The notes under the pieces: generated by a model
What the model was told of the DNA's origin: nothing
The model's input: the letters and a program-made list of their open reading frames with translations, nothing else
Databases searched by the model: none
Made by a program: the position numbers and the translations under genes
In this document: in pieces, positions 26,684-35,010 of the stretch
Layout of the letters: each line of letters begins with the position of its first letter
Numbering within the stretch: position 1 is the stretch's first letter
DNA from: an uncultured Lachnospiraceae bacterium
GTDB taxonomy: Bacteria; Bacillota; Clostridia; Lachnospirales; Lachnospiraceae
Reading direction: 5' to 3'
Assembly: GCA_934320845.1 (NCBI GenBank)
Contig: CAKRFU010000009.1
Coordinates: 1-64,000 of the forward strand
Length of the DNA stretch: 64,000 nucleotides

Positions 26684-27073
26684 TTAAAACTGCTTGTCCT
26701 TACCTGTACTCTTTTTTCTTTCCTTCATCAAACTTGAAAATACAGCTTTAAACGAAGTATCCTGAATTTCATTCTTCTCACTAAAATCAAGCTGTTCTTC
26801 CGTTAATTCCGTTAATTTTACAATTTTTTCTTTACTCTGTGCTATAGCAACATATTTTTCCCCGATTTTTATTATTGAAATTGTTTTCCCGGGTGAAAGT
26901 TGAAAATTTTCAATTATGGAAATATTGTTTGTCTTGTTTTTTACAAGACCTGAATTTGCATACCATTTTGTAACAACATATGATAAAAACAGTATTGCAA
27001 CAAAGATTATAATGAGAACAATCAATTTAAAAATGCCGGTAAATGTAGAATATTTTGTAATCAAACTCAACAT
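26684..27073 (-). CDS. fliO: Flagellar protein FliO
   Basis: A 129-residue bitopic membrane protein: one helix (about 12-34) and a small beta-rich cytoplasmic domain (IIENFQLSPGKTISIIKIGEKYVAI-like core, broken here to its start IIENFQLSPG). It has no signal peptide, unlike Bacillus FliZ. FliO assists assembly of the FliP ring. Placed before fliP as usual. Confidence 0.88.
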   Translation of the reverse strand: MLSLITKYSTFTGIFKLIVLIIIFVAILFLSYVVTKWYANSGLVKNKTNNISIIENFQLSPGKTISIIKIGEKYVAIAQSKEKIVKLTELTEEQLDFSEKNEIQDTSFKAVFSSLMKERKKSTGKDKQF

Positions 27074-27100
27074 ATCTACACCTCCAGCATTAAATTATTT

Positions 27101-28276
27101 TTATTTTGAAATTTCAACAAGTCTGATACCAAAGTTTTCTTCAATAACAACGACTTCACCTTTGGCTACAAATTTTCCGTTTACTAAAACATCAACAGGT
27201 TCTCCCGCCAACTTGTCCAACTCTATAATAGTTCCCGGAGAAAAATCTAAAATTTCCTTTATGGATTTATTGGTACGGCCAAGCTCTACTGTAACTTCCA
27301 AAGGCACATCAAGCACAAGGTCTATATTTTCTTCCTGCATCAATGGACTTACACCTGCATTGAATGGCTGGAACTGTGCTGACTGAACATTTACATTCTG
27401 CATTGGCATAGCATACTGCTGCTGCATTTGTCCTGCATTCATGACCGGCTGCTGTGGCATTTGCTGAACGGCAGGCGGTGGTGTCTGCTGCACAGGCTGT
27501 ACCGGAGTTGGTGCTGGTGTTGCAGCCGCAACAGACTCAGCTGCCGGCTGAGGTGAAACACTCGGTGCTGCTTCTGCAGCCGCTGTATCAGACTCTGTTC
27601 CAATAAATTTATTGTATAATTCTCTCGCAAACTCAAATGGATACAACTGCATAATCTGACTATCAACCAAATCACCGATTTTCATGTCAAATGCAACCTG
27701 AACTATCTCTCCCTCAAGGAAATTAGATAATTCACTATCCTCTATCGTATCATTTAAATCAACAAGGCTTGCGATTGGTGGACTAATATCAACCTTTTTC
27801 TCAAGCATAGATGAAAGAGAAGTTGCCGCTGAACCCATCATCTGATTCATAGCTTCACTTATCGCACTAAGATGAAGTTCTGACAATTCACCATCAGTGT
27901 TCGTACCGTCACCACCCATCATCAAATCTGTGATAACTTTAACATCATGCTCTTTAAGAATAAGGATATTGTTTCCATCTATTCCACTGATATAAGAAAT
28001 ATGTATGAATACACACGGTCTATCATACTGTGCGGATAATTCATTCATTGTAACATACGATACTCTAGGAGTAGTTATAGTTACTTTATTATTTAAAAGT
28101 GTTGACAGCGTAGTTGCTGCTGTGCCCATATTTATGTTGGCAATCTCTCCAACAGCGTCTCTCTCCGCATCTGTAAGTCCTTCACTTACTCCCGATGCAT
28201 CCTGTGCCCCAGCACTGCCCGACGTATCTCCACCCGTCAACGCATCAATCTCTTCTTGAGTTAACATTCCATCCAT
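27101..28276 (-). CDS. fliY: C-ring protein FliY (CheC-like phosphatase plus FliN domain)
   Basis: 391 residues. An N-terminal peptide MLTQEEIDALTGG resembles the CheY-P-binding peptide of FliM. The CheC-like domain that follows has both phosphatase motifs (EIANINMGTAATTL and EAMNQMMGSAATSL, each with E-x2-N). Then comes a long Pro/Gln/Ala-rich linker (about 235-305) and a C-terminal SpoA/FliN domain (LDVPLEVTVELGR). It is the switch-complex component that also dephosphorylates CheY-P. In Bacillus cheY follows fliY directly; here fliO follows after 27 bp and cheY is absent. Confidence 0.95.
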   Translation of the reverse strand: MDGMLTQEEIDALTGGDTSGSAGAQDASGVSEGLTDAERDAVGEIANINMGTAATTLSTLLNNKVTITTPRVSYVTMNELSAQYDRPCVFIHISYISGIDGNNILILKEHDVKVITDLMMGGDGTNTDGELSELHLSAISEAMNQMMGSAATSLSSMLEKKVDISPPIASLVDLNDTIEDSELSNFLEGEIVQVAFDMKIGDLVDSQIMQLYPFEFARELYNKFIGTESDTAAAEAAPSVSPQPAAESVAAATPAPTPVQPVQQTPPPAVQQMPQQPVMNAGQMQQQYAMPMQNVNVQSAQFQPFNAGVSPLMQEENIDLVLDVPLEVTVELGRTNKSIKEILDFSPGTIIELDKLAGEPVDVLVNGKFVAKGEVVVIEENFGIRLVEISK

Positions 28277-28280
28277 AGGT

Positions 28281-29261
28281 CTATTGCTCCTCCCTTATTA
28301 CTGATGTAACTCGAACGGCATAAGAATCACTTGTCGCACCCGGGAGTGCAGTAAATTTCTTTATGTTTCCGACATAAACTTCAAGTTCATCATTAACTTT
28401 AGTATCCAGTTTGATAATATCTCCTATCTGGATATTAATATAATCATTCACAGAAATAGAACTTCTGCCTAACATCGCTTTTACAGGAATCTTAGCATAA
28501 TCTATTATATCCTCAATAACTTCCTGATAAGCACCCGAATCACTTTCTTTCATACTTGAATACCAATATTTGGTGTTCAACTTATCAATGACAGGCTCAA
28601 CACATGAATATGGAATACATATATTCATAAGGCCTTCAACAGAACCTATCTTTACACTCATAGTAATAATAGCTGTCATTTCACCCGGAGAAATAAACTG
28701 TGCAAACTGCGAATTTGTTTCTATTCTCTCCAACCGGGGTTCAATAGATATAACACTCTCCCACGGATCAACCAGCAGGTTCGTACAAACTTCTAAAATT
28801 CTTTCCAAAATAATAAGCTCAATTTCAGTAAAATCCCTGTTTCTCTCAAGTGGGGCACCGCCACCACCTAACATTCGGTCTACTATCGTAAATCCAAGAT
28901 TTGCTGAAAGTTCAACAATAATGTTTCCTTCCAATGGAGAAAAATTAACAACACCTAAAAGAACCGGATTTGAAAGTGCATTTGCAAATTCTGAATATGT
29001 ATTTGCCTCGGCATTTACAACCTCTACCTGAACATTCTTTCTAAGATATGCCGGAAGATTTGTCGATAAAAGCCTTCCATAGTTTTCAAAAATAATCTCT
29101 AAAGTACGAAGATGATCTTTTGAAAACTTAGACGGTCTGGCAAAATCATAATTCTTTACCTGTTTTTCTTTATCGTCATTAAAATCATCTGCATTTAAAT
29201 CACCATCATTAAACGCTTTGAGCAGATTATCTATCTCTTCCTGAGATAAGGTATCTCCCAT
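28281..29261 (-). CDS. fliM: Flagellar switch protein FliM
   Basis: 326 residues: N-terminal CheY-P-binding peptide LSQEEIDNLLKA, a middle CheC-like domain (GGGGAPLERNR loop) that contacts FliG, and a C-terminal SpoA domain. The ATG at 29261 follows GAGGTGA; a GTG three codons earlier is less likely. It is 4 bp upstream of fliY. Confidence 0.97.
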   Translation of the reverse strand: MGDTLSQEEIDNLLKAFNDGDLNADDFNDDKEKQVKNYDFARPSKFSKDHLRTLEIIFENYGRLLSTNLPAYLRKNVQVEVVNAEANTYSEFANALSNPVLLGVVNFSPLEGNIIVELSANLGFTIVDRMLGGGGAPLERNRDFTEIELIILERILEVCTNLLVDPWESVISIEPRLERIETNSQFAQFISPGEMTAIITMSVKIGSVEGLMNICIPYSCVEPVIDKLNTKYWYSSMKESDSGAYQEVIEDIIDYAKIPVKAMLGRSSISVNDYINIQIGDIIKLDTKVNDELEVYVGNIKKFTALPGATSDSYAVRVTSVIREEQ

Positions 29262-29392
29262 TATTTTCACCTCACACCTAAAACCCTGTCTATGCTAACA
29301 CAAAAAGATATACAAGATTTCAGTTTTTATAAACCATAGTAATCATAACACATTTTCACTAAAATGCAAAGTAGTTTTTTAGATAAAATAAA

Positions 29393-29914
29393 CTACTGAT
29401 ACATAAAGTTAGTTAATGTGATTCCTACAATTGCTTTTGTATCAAATTTTTTCTGAATCTGCTCTAATGCTTCTTTCTTTACTACATCTTCAGAAATGTC
29501 ATCTTCTGTGTGAGACTGAATTACAGAACGTATAATGTCTGTATATACAGATGACTTAGCTGTAACTGCATCTGTTCCAAAATCTTTATAATCATCTGCT
29601 TTTTTGTTTACAGAGATTGTATAGCCTGATATCATAGCATAATGCTGTGAACCGTCAGCACCTGTCTTTAAGTTGATTGTCTGCTGAGAATCAAATGCTA
29701 CCGGTGTATCCTCGAGATCCTTCATACTGTAATCTGCATCTGCACTTGCATCTGAATCGCCATCAAGTTCAAGATTAAGCACTGATGCAACCTGTGTGAT
29801 AAGATTGTTTGTTTTATTGAATGTTGGAACCATTACAAAAAACATTATCGCTGTCAACACAACATTAACTACTGTCAAAACCGTAATAATAACACTAAAT
29901 ATGTTCTTTTTCAT
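29393..29914 (-). CDS. fliL: Flagellar basal body protein FliL
   Basis: 173 residues: one N-terminal membrane helix (about 6-28), an acidic linker, and a C-terminal domain ending in IVGITLTNFMYQ, consistent with the FliL family that associates with the stator. Assignment rests on architecture and on position between motB and fliM; the sequence itself is divergent. A 131-bp gap with a small stem-loop (29370-29397) separates it from fliM. Confidence 0.75.
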   Translation of the reverse strand: MKKNIFSVIITVLTVVNVVLTAIMFFVMVPTFNKTNNLITQVASVLNLELDGDSDASADADYSMKDLEDTPVAFDSQQTINLKTGADGSQHYAMISGYTISVNKKADDYKDFGTDAVTAKSSVYTDIIRSVIQSHTEDDISEDVVKKEALEQIQKKFDTKAIVGITLTNFMYQ

Positions 29915-29928
29915 AATCTCTGCCTTTC

Positions 29929-30732
29929 CTAATCATTGTTACTGTATATTTTTATTTCTACACGACGATTTTTTGAACGTCCGCCTTGTGTCTTATTGTC
30001 TGCAACAGGATCTACCGAAGCTCGTCCGGATGCTTCAAGATACTTAACATTAAGTCCTTTTTTCTGTTGGAGATATTGTAAAACACTCGTAGCTCTCGCC
30101 GTAGAAAGCTCCCAGTTGCTTGAATACTTTGACGTGCTGCCGATAGGGACGTTGTCCGTATGTCCTTCTATCTTAATCCTTTTACTCGTATATCCTTTAA
30201 GAATATCCCCTACTCTGCTTATAATCGGCAATGCACCACTTCTTATATCTGCACTTCCCGAATCAAACAAAATACCTCCGCTAAGAGAAATCATTACATA
30301 TTGATAACTGTTGTCCATTGAGACCTGAACCGAATCCTGCAGACGGTTTTCTTCTGTCTTTTCAACAATATCGCTGTACAACCGCTCTGTAGATTTCTGC
30401 TGTTCCTCTTTTTGCTGCTTTTCAAGTTCAGACATAGGATCTTCTTCTTTTTCTGATTCACTCGCCTTTCCCATATCTGAATAATAGTCATCAAGGTTGT
30501 TTAACTGGCTTGCTCCGCTTGAAACAAGCTGCCCGTCACCTACGGCTTTCTCGCCACCGCTGAATATACTGAAACTATTTGAAAGCGAAGCGACAAGCTC
30601 TGCATATTTTACCTGGTCTACATTTGACATTGCATACAAAAGTACGAAGAAGCATAGCAAAAGATTCATAAGATCGGAAAATGTATCTTTCCATCCATCG
30701 GTCTTGATTTCTTCCTTCTCTTTTTTTGCCAT
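29929..30732 (-). CDS. motB: Stator protein MotB
   Basis: 267 residues: a single N-terminal membrane helix containing the proton-binding Asp region (GWKDTFSDLMNLLLCFFVLL), a plug and linker region, and a C-terminal OmpA-like peptidoglycan-binding domain (IEGHTDNVPI, NWELSTARA, GRASVDPVA). The ATG overlaps the motA stop by one base (TAATG), so translation is coupled. Confidence 0.97.
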   Translation of the reverse strand: MAKKEKEEIKTDGWKDTFSDLMNLLLCFFVLLYAMSNVDQVKYAELVASLSNSFSIFSGGEKAVGDGQLVSSGASQLNNLDDYYSDMGKASESEKEEDPMSELEKQQKEEQQKSTERLYSDIVEKTEENRLQDSVQVSMDNSYQYVMISLSGGILFDSGSADIRSGALPIISRVGDILKGYTSKRIKIEGHTDNVPIGSTSKYSSNWELSTARATSVLQYLQQKKGLNVKYLEASGRASVDPVADNKTQGGRSKNRRVEIKIYSNND

Positions 30733-31553
30733 TAAGCTTCACCACCTTCAGCCGCTGCCTCACCAGCCTGACCATCTTCGCCTGCATTTTCACGTTCACT
30801 TGGTGAGAGGAATGATTTAAGTTTTTCTTCGATAACTCGTGGGTTCTCACCTGCTTGTATTGAAAGAAGTCCCTCCACCATAATCTGCTTCATAGTAATC
30901 TCATCTTCATTTTTCATTTTGAGTTTGAATGAAACAGGTATACATATCCAGTTCGACAAAAGAGAACCATACAATGTTGTAAGAAGGGCAACCGCCATAT
31001 TTGGTCCGATAGAACTCATATCATCCATGTTGTAAAGCATATTTACAAGTCCGATAAGTGTACCAATCATTCCCCATGCTGGTCCCATTCCACCCCAGTT
31101 AGCCCAAAATCCAATCTTTTCATTGTGTCTTGTATCAACTGCATCAAGCTCAGTCTGCATGATGTTTCTTACAAGTTCCGGATCTGTACCGTCAACGATA
31201 AGCATAATCCCTTTTTTAAGGAAATCATCTTCTATTCCGTTTGCTGCCTCCTCAAGAGCAAGAAGTCCTTCCTTACGGGCAACATTTGACAAATCAATAA
31301 TATTTTTTATTGCGTCGGCCTGATTTAATTCCTTTTTCTTTAATGCAATCGAAAAAGATTTCAGTGAAGTAATAAATTCCGGAAAACCTTTTGCCTGAAG
31401 AATCATACAAAAAGTAGAACCTCCAAGAGTAATGAATACTGACGGTAAATCTTTGAAATGTCCAAGTGATGCAAATCCATCTGCACCGGTAACAATACCG
31501 AAAAAAACAACGATAAGACATGCTACAATACCTACAATAGTTGTAATATCCAA
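30732..31553 (-). CDS. motA: Stator protein MotA, probable TTG start
   Basis: 273 residues with four membrane helices and a large cytoplasmic loop; typical segments are FKDLPSVFITLGG and WANWGGMGPAWGMIGTLIGL. The start is ambiguous. TTG at 31553 (MDITTIVGIV) has AAGGTGG 8 nt upstream and matches the length of relatives. Two GTG codons at 31562 and 31565 lie inside that ribosome site and are less likely. Confidence 0.95.
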   Translation of the reverse strand: MDITTIVGIVACLIVVFFGIVTGADGFASLGHFKDLPSVFITLGGSTFCMILQAKGFPEFITSLKSFSIALKKKELNQADAIKNIIDLSNVARKEGLLALEEAANGIEDDFLKKGIMLIVDGTDPELVRNIMQTELDAVDTRHNEKIGFWANWGGMGPAWGMIGTLIGLVNMLYNMDDMSSIGPNMAVALLTTLYGSLLSNWICIPVSFKLKMKNEDEITMKQIMVEGLLSIQAGENPRVIEEKLKSFLSPSERENAGEDGQAGEAAAEGGEA

Positions 31554-31594
31554 AACAGCCACCACCTTAATTTTATTTTTTATTTATTTGATTT

Positions 31595-31789
31595 CTATTT
31601 AAATTCAATAGAATTACATTCACGCTTATATAATATTACTAAATTTTTAACTTCCTGTCTACTTTCTTTTATAATAAATTTCTTACCTGTAGTCAGGGTA
31701 ATAACCGTATCCGGCATTTCCTCAACCGTCTCTATCAAATCCGTATTGACGGTTATCTTTGAACCATTCATTTTGGTCACATCAATCAT
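31595..31789 (-). CDS. flbD: FlbD family protein
   Basis: 64 residues, MIDVTKMNGSKITVN then IETVEEMPDTVITL and GKKFIIKES: the full-length pattern of the small FlbD family found between flgE and motA in many Firmicutes and spirochaetes. Its function is not known. It lies 41 bp upstream of motA and 190 bp downstream of flgE. Confidence 0.93.
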   Translation of the reverse strand: MIDVTKMNGSKITVNTDLIETVEEMPDTVITLTTGKKFIIKESRQEVKNLVILYKRECNSIEFK

Positions 31790-31844
31790 ACACTTACTCC
31801 CCTTTTCTTCTTCCTTTTTTCTATATCACTATATAATATATATA

Positions 31845-31902
31845 ACAGTGACGGTTACTTTGCACTTTTGTACTTTTTCATTCAGTGTTGTACCGCCACT
31901 GT
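31845..31902 (-). other. Imperfect inverted repeat between flgE and flbD
   Basis: Arms 31845-31855 and 31892-31902 (ACAGTGACGGT / ACCGCCACTGT, one mismatch) are separated by 36 bp, in the 190-bp gap between flgE and flbD. The long loop and absence of a U-tract make it a weak candidate for an mRNA processing or partial stop site rather than a terminator. Confidence 0.3.
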
Positions 31903-31979
31903 CATCTATTTACGATATATCAATAATAATAATCAACAGTTTGATTTTAAATATTATATACCGCATTTACTCATTTTAA

Positions 31980-33557
31980 TTAACGCTTAAGATTTACAAG
32001 TTCTTCAAGCATTGTATCTGATGTTGTAATGATTCTTGAGTTTGCCTGGAAACCTCTCTGTGTTGTAATCATACTTGTAAATTCTGCTGCGAGGTCAACA
32101 TTTGACATTTCAAGTGCTCCAACAGCAAAACTTCCTGAAAGACTTACATCCTCACCTACTCCGTCGAATGTTCCTGAATTAAGTGTTGCAGAGAACAATG
32201 AATCTCCCTCTGCCTCAAGACCTGAAGGGTTTGCAAATGTTGCTACGGCTATCTGGGCAAGAAGCTTCTTTGAACCGTTGTTGTATGTACCGTAAATCAT
32301 ACCCTTGTCATCAATTGAAATACCACTCATCTCACCGGCAGGATTACCTGTACCAAGTCCTTTTCTGCTTCCCTTTGTATATGAAGTATTTGAAACACCT
32401 GAGTTTGAATACTGTGTAAGACTTGAAAAATCTATTTTAACTCCGCCTGAATCTGTAGCATCACTATATGTAGTAAATGTATTATCCAAAGCTCCGGAAC
32501 TTGTAACCTGGAATACGATTGACTTTCCAAGATCGGCAGAAGTGTCAGGGATTTTCTTAGTACCTTCATCAGCAGATGAGAAATCACCTGTCTCTGCGAT
32601 AAATGAAACAGTTGGTACTTTTCCTGCAGAAGAAAGAGTAAACTCACCTGTCTTTTCATTTATGTTCTTTTTATCAAGTGAATATGTGACACCACCAAGG
32701 TCTATCTTAACATTATTTGTATCATATGTTGTCGCACCATCTTTTGTAGTCTTCTTAAGGAAAATTGAATTTCCATCTGCATCAGTCACATCGGCAAGTG
32801 TAATTGCATATATCGATGTTGCCTGTGGATCTGTTCCAGTTGTTTTTCCTGAACCTGCTCTATACATATTCATCTTGACAGTATATTCCTGACCAAGTTC
32901 ATCGTAGAAACTAAATGTAAGTTTCTTACCGTTTTTTGTATCAATCTTTGTAGCATCTTTTATATCATTACTTGTTACAACAAGGTCTGGATCTGATTTA
33001 TCTATATTACCTGTGATTGTAACTGCTGATGTCTCTGTTGGTGCATAGTACATATTGTCAGCAGACATAACTGTAAGATCCTGAACAGTATTCTTTGTGA
33101 TTGTCTGATTTCCCTGTGCATCTGTTGTTGCCATCCAGCCCTGCACTGTCGCACCGTTTGTTGTACAGTATAATGTACCGCCTGCATCTACATTAAGTGC
33201 TCCTGACTTTGTAAAGTATGTAGCTCCTGCTGATTTTACAATAAGGAATGAATCACCGTTGATAGCAACATCAAGTGCTCTGTTTGTTGTCTGTGTTCCA
33301 CCCTGTTCAGTAATATTTGTTGTAATAGATGCTACTGAAGAACCAAGACCTATCTGCTTCGCATTTGTACCTGCGGCACCTGTTGTAGCATCAGCACCTG
33401 TTGCAGATGACATTGTCTGATAAAACTGGTCTGCAAAGTTTACACTGCTTGATTTAAATCCTACTGTGTTTACATTGGCAATATTGTTACCAATAACATC
33501 CATCTTTGTCTGGTGTGTTTTAAGACCTGCAACACCAGAATAAAGTGATCTCATCAT
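31980..33557 (-). CDS. flgE: Flagellar hook protein FlgE
   Basis: 525 residues. N-terminal rod-type signature MMRSLYSGVAGLKTHQ and MDVIGNNIANVNTVGFK, a long Thr/Ser/Asp-rich variable middle (domains D1-D2), and the C-terminal signature EMSNVDLAAEFTSMI then TQRGFQANSRI, which with the N-terminus forms the D0 coiled coil. GGAGG stands 9 nt before the ATG. Length is normal for a clostridial hook protein. The upstream leader carries two stem-loops. Confidence 0.97.
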   Translation of the reverse strand: MMRSLYSGVAGLKTHQTKMDVIGNNIANVNTVGFKSSSVNFADQFYQTMSSATGADATTGAAGTNAKQIGLGSSVASITTNITEQGGTQTTNRALDVAINGDSFLIVKSAGATYFTKSGALNVDAGGTLYCTTNGATVQGWMATTDAQGNQTITKNTVQDLTVMSADNMYYAPTETSAVTITGNIDKSDPDLVVTSNDIKDATKIDTKNGKKLTFSFYDELGQEYTVKMNMYRAGSGKTTGTDPQATSIYAITLADVTDADGNSIFLKKTTKDGATTYDTNNVKIDLGGVTYSLDKKNINEKTGEFTLSSAGKVPTVSFIAETGDFSSADEGTKKIPDTSADLGKSIVFQVTSSGALDNTFTTYSDATDSGGVKIDFSSLTQYSNSGVSNTSYTKGSRKGLGTGNPAGEMSGISIDDKGMIYGTYNNGSKKLLAQIAVATFANPSGLEAEGDSLFSATLNSGTFDGVGEDVSLSGSFAVGALEMSNVDLAAEFTSMITTQRGFQANSRIITTSDTMLEELVNLKR

Positions 33558-33581
33558 AATATTTTTCCTCCTTCTTACAAA

Positions 33582-33653
33582 ACACTTACTTTTATAGTAG
33601 TGTCTTTATAAAAGCCTGAATACCCGAAAATCCATCAATCAGTCAGGATTCTC
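33582..33653 (-). other. Two stem-loops in the flgE leader
   Basis: In the 132-bp gap before flgE the minus-strand RNA can form an 8-bp stem with one G-U (33626-33633 with 33646-33653) and a second 8-bp stem with one bulged base (33582-33590 with 33596-33603). The second ends about 10 nt before the Shine-Dalgarno sequence. Neither has a terminator U-tract, and the gap lacks a convincing ORF. Confidence 0.4.
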
Positions 33654-33689
33654 CACGCTTCCATATGAGGTCCGGCGTAAAAGTATTCT

Positions 33690-34079
33690 TTAGCTGATTA
33701 CCGCACCATCAATATTTGTAAATATTGAATCTGTTTTGTCATTCATCGCCGTAATCACTGTATTATTCTTGACATTTACAATAAATGCAAGATCATCTAC
33801 CATAACCAAAGACTCCTGAATTCCTTTTTCCCTAGCCTTCGTTGTACCATTTTCGAGACGTTCCATCTGCTCCGCAGATAAATTTATATTTCTATTTGCA
33901 AGTCTCTCATTGGCATGCTTTGAAAATTTTAAGCTCTCAGCAGATTCCTGAGTAGAATTAAGTATTTTCTCAAATGAATTCCCTGAGCCAGTGGAAGTGT
34001 TTTTGTTTGCACTTTTTTGATTTATGATCTGACTTGCCATTTTATTGATTGATGAATATCCATCATTAAGTCTCTGCAT
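33690..34079 (-). CDS. Flagellar operon protein (TIGR02530 type)
   Basis: 129 residues. The C-terminal half LKFSKHANERLANRNINLS and the end with NNTVITAMN match the small flagellar operon protein family found between flgD and flgE in Firmicutes; function unknown. The ATG at 34079 has GAGGTGG 8 nt upstream; an upstream in-frame GTG overlaps that site and is rejected. Confidence 0.88.
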   Translation of the reverse strand: MQRLNDGYSSINKMASQIINQKSANKNTSTGSGNSFEKILNSTQESAESLKFSKHANERLANRNINLSAEQMERLENGTTKAREKGIQESLVMVDDLAFIVNVKNNTVITAMNDKTDSIFTNIDGAVIS

Positions 34080-34121
34080 AAATAACTCCACCTCTCTTTA
34101 CTTTTCCCTTTTCAATTCTAC

Positions 34122-34985
34122 CTACTCAGTTTTTTCTGTAGCATTCGTGCTGTCATCTGTTGTGCCATCAGTCTTATCACTGTCTGAACCATCTGTATCC
34201 GTATCTGTGTCTGCCTTACCATCATCCGTTGAAGTTTCTTCTTTAATTCCTTTTACAACGAGTGTAACATTTGATACATCTACAGTGCTGTTTGAATCAT
34301 CAAATACAAAACCTATTGTGTAAGATCCCGCATCAAGTCCTGCAAAGACAGATTTATCAATTGTAAGTGTACCATCTTTGTAACTGAGTTTGCTCTTATC
34401 AACTTTTGTTGTATTTCCATTTGAGTCCATAATACCAATACCCATCGATGATGCTTCATATCCGTGTGAACCAAGACTTATACCAGTCACCTGAACATCC
34501 TGCGGATCATGATGTTTATATGTAACAGTCTGTGCTGCTACCTTAGGCAGATACTGTGAAATAAGATATGATGAATCTATTACTTCTGTTATATCATCAT
34601 ATGAATATAAGCTGCCATTTATAGAGACATATGCCTTATTGTTCTGTATTGTAACATAATCAACCGTACCCTGTACTTCTGTTGCCTGACCGGTGCTTGA
34701 TTTCTGCTCAACTTTAACCTCTTTTCCAACAAGTGAATACGCTGATGTATTTACTGTTGTTGAATTCAGATTTTCCATCTGCTCAAGTTCAGAGAACTGT
34801 GCAAGCTGTGCTACATATTCCGTATTGCTTGTCGGCTCCAACGGATCCTGATACTGCATCTGTGTTACGAGCAGCAAGAGGAAATCTTCCTTTCCAAGTG
34901 AATCATTTGTCTTTCTCTCTTTAGTCTGCTGTGAACTCTCTGAAATCTGTACCTGACCATTAACTACCGGTGCTGTTGTTGCCAT
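34122..34985 (-). CDS. flgD: Hook capping protein FlgD
   Basis: 287 residues. The N-terminal FlgD signature LGKEDFLLLLVTQMQYQDPL followed by EYVAQLAQFSELEQM is clear; it is the scaffold that caps the growing hook. The middle holds a beta-rich domain. The last 40 residues are an unusual, highly acidic Asp/Thr/Ser-rich tail not seen in enteric FlgD and probably disordered. Confidence 0.96.
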   Translation of the reverse strand: MATTAPVVNGQVQISESSQQTKERKTNDSLGKEDFLLLLVTQMQYQDPLEPTSNTEYVAQLAQFSELEQMENLNSTTVNTSAYSLVGKEVKVEQKSSTGQATEVQGTVDYVTIQNNKAYVSINGSLYSYDDITEVIDSSYLISQYLPKVAAQTVTYKHHDPQDVQVTGISLGSHGYEASSMGIGIMDSNGNTTKVDKSKLSYKDGTLTIDKSVFAGLDAGSYTIGFVFDDSNSTVDVSNVTLVVKGIKEETSTDDGKADTDTDTDGSDSDKTDGTTDDSTNATEKTE

Positions 34986-35010
34986 TAAAATTCCTCCTTT
35001 CCAAATTCAT

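Noticed and set aside
31845..31902. Terminator between flgE and flbD
   Set aside because: The inverted repeat has a 36-bp loop and no U-tract, so it is listed only as a weak inverted repeat.
33558..33689. Cyclic di-GMP or other riboswitch, or a small gene, in the flgE leader
   Set aside because: No conserved riboswitch core motifs recognised, and the only short frame (nine codons) has no ribosome site.
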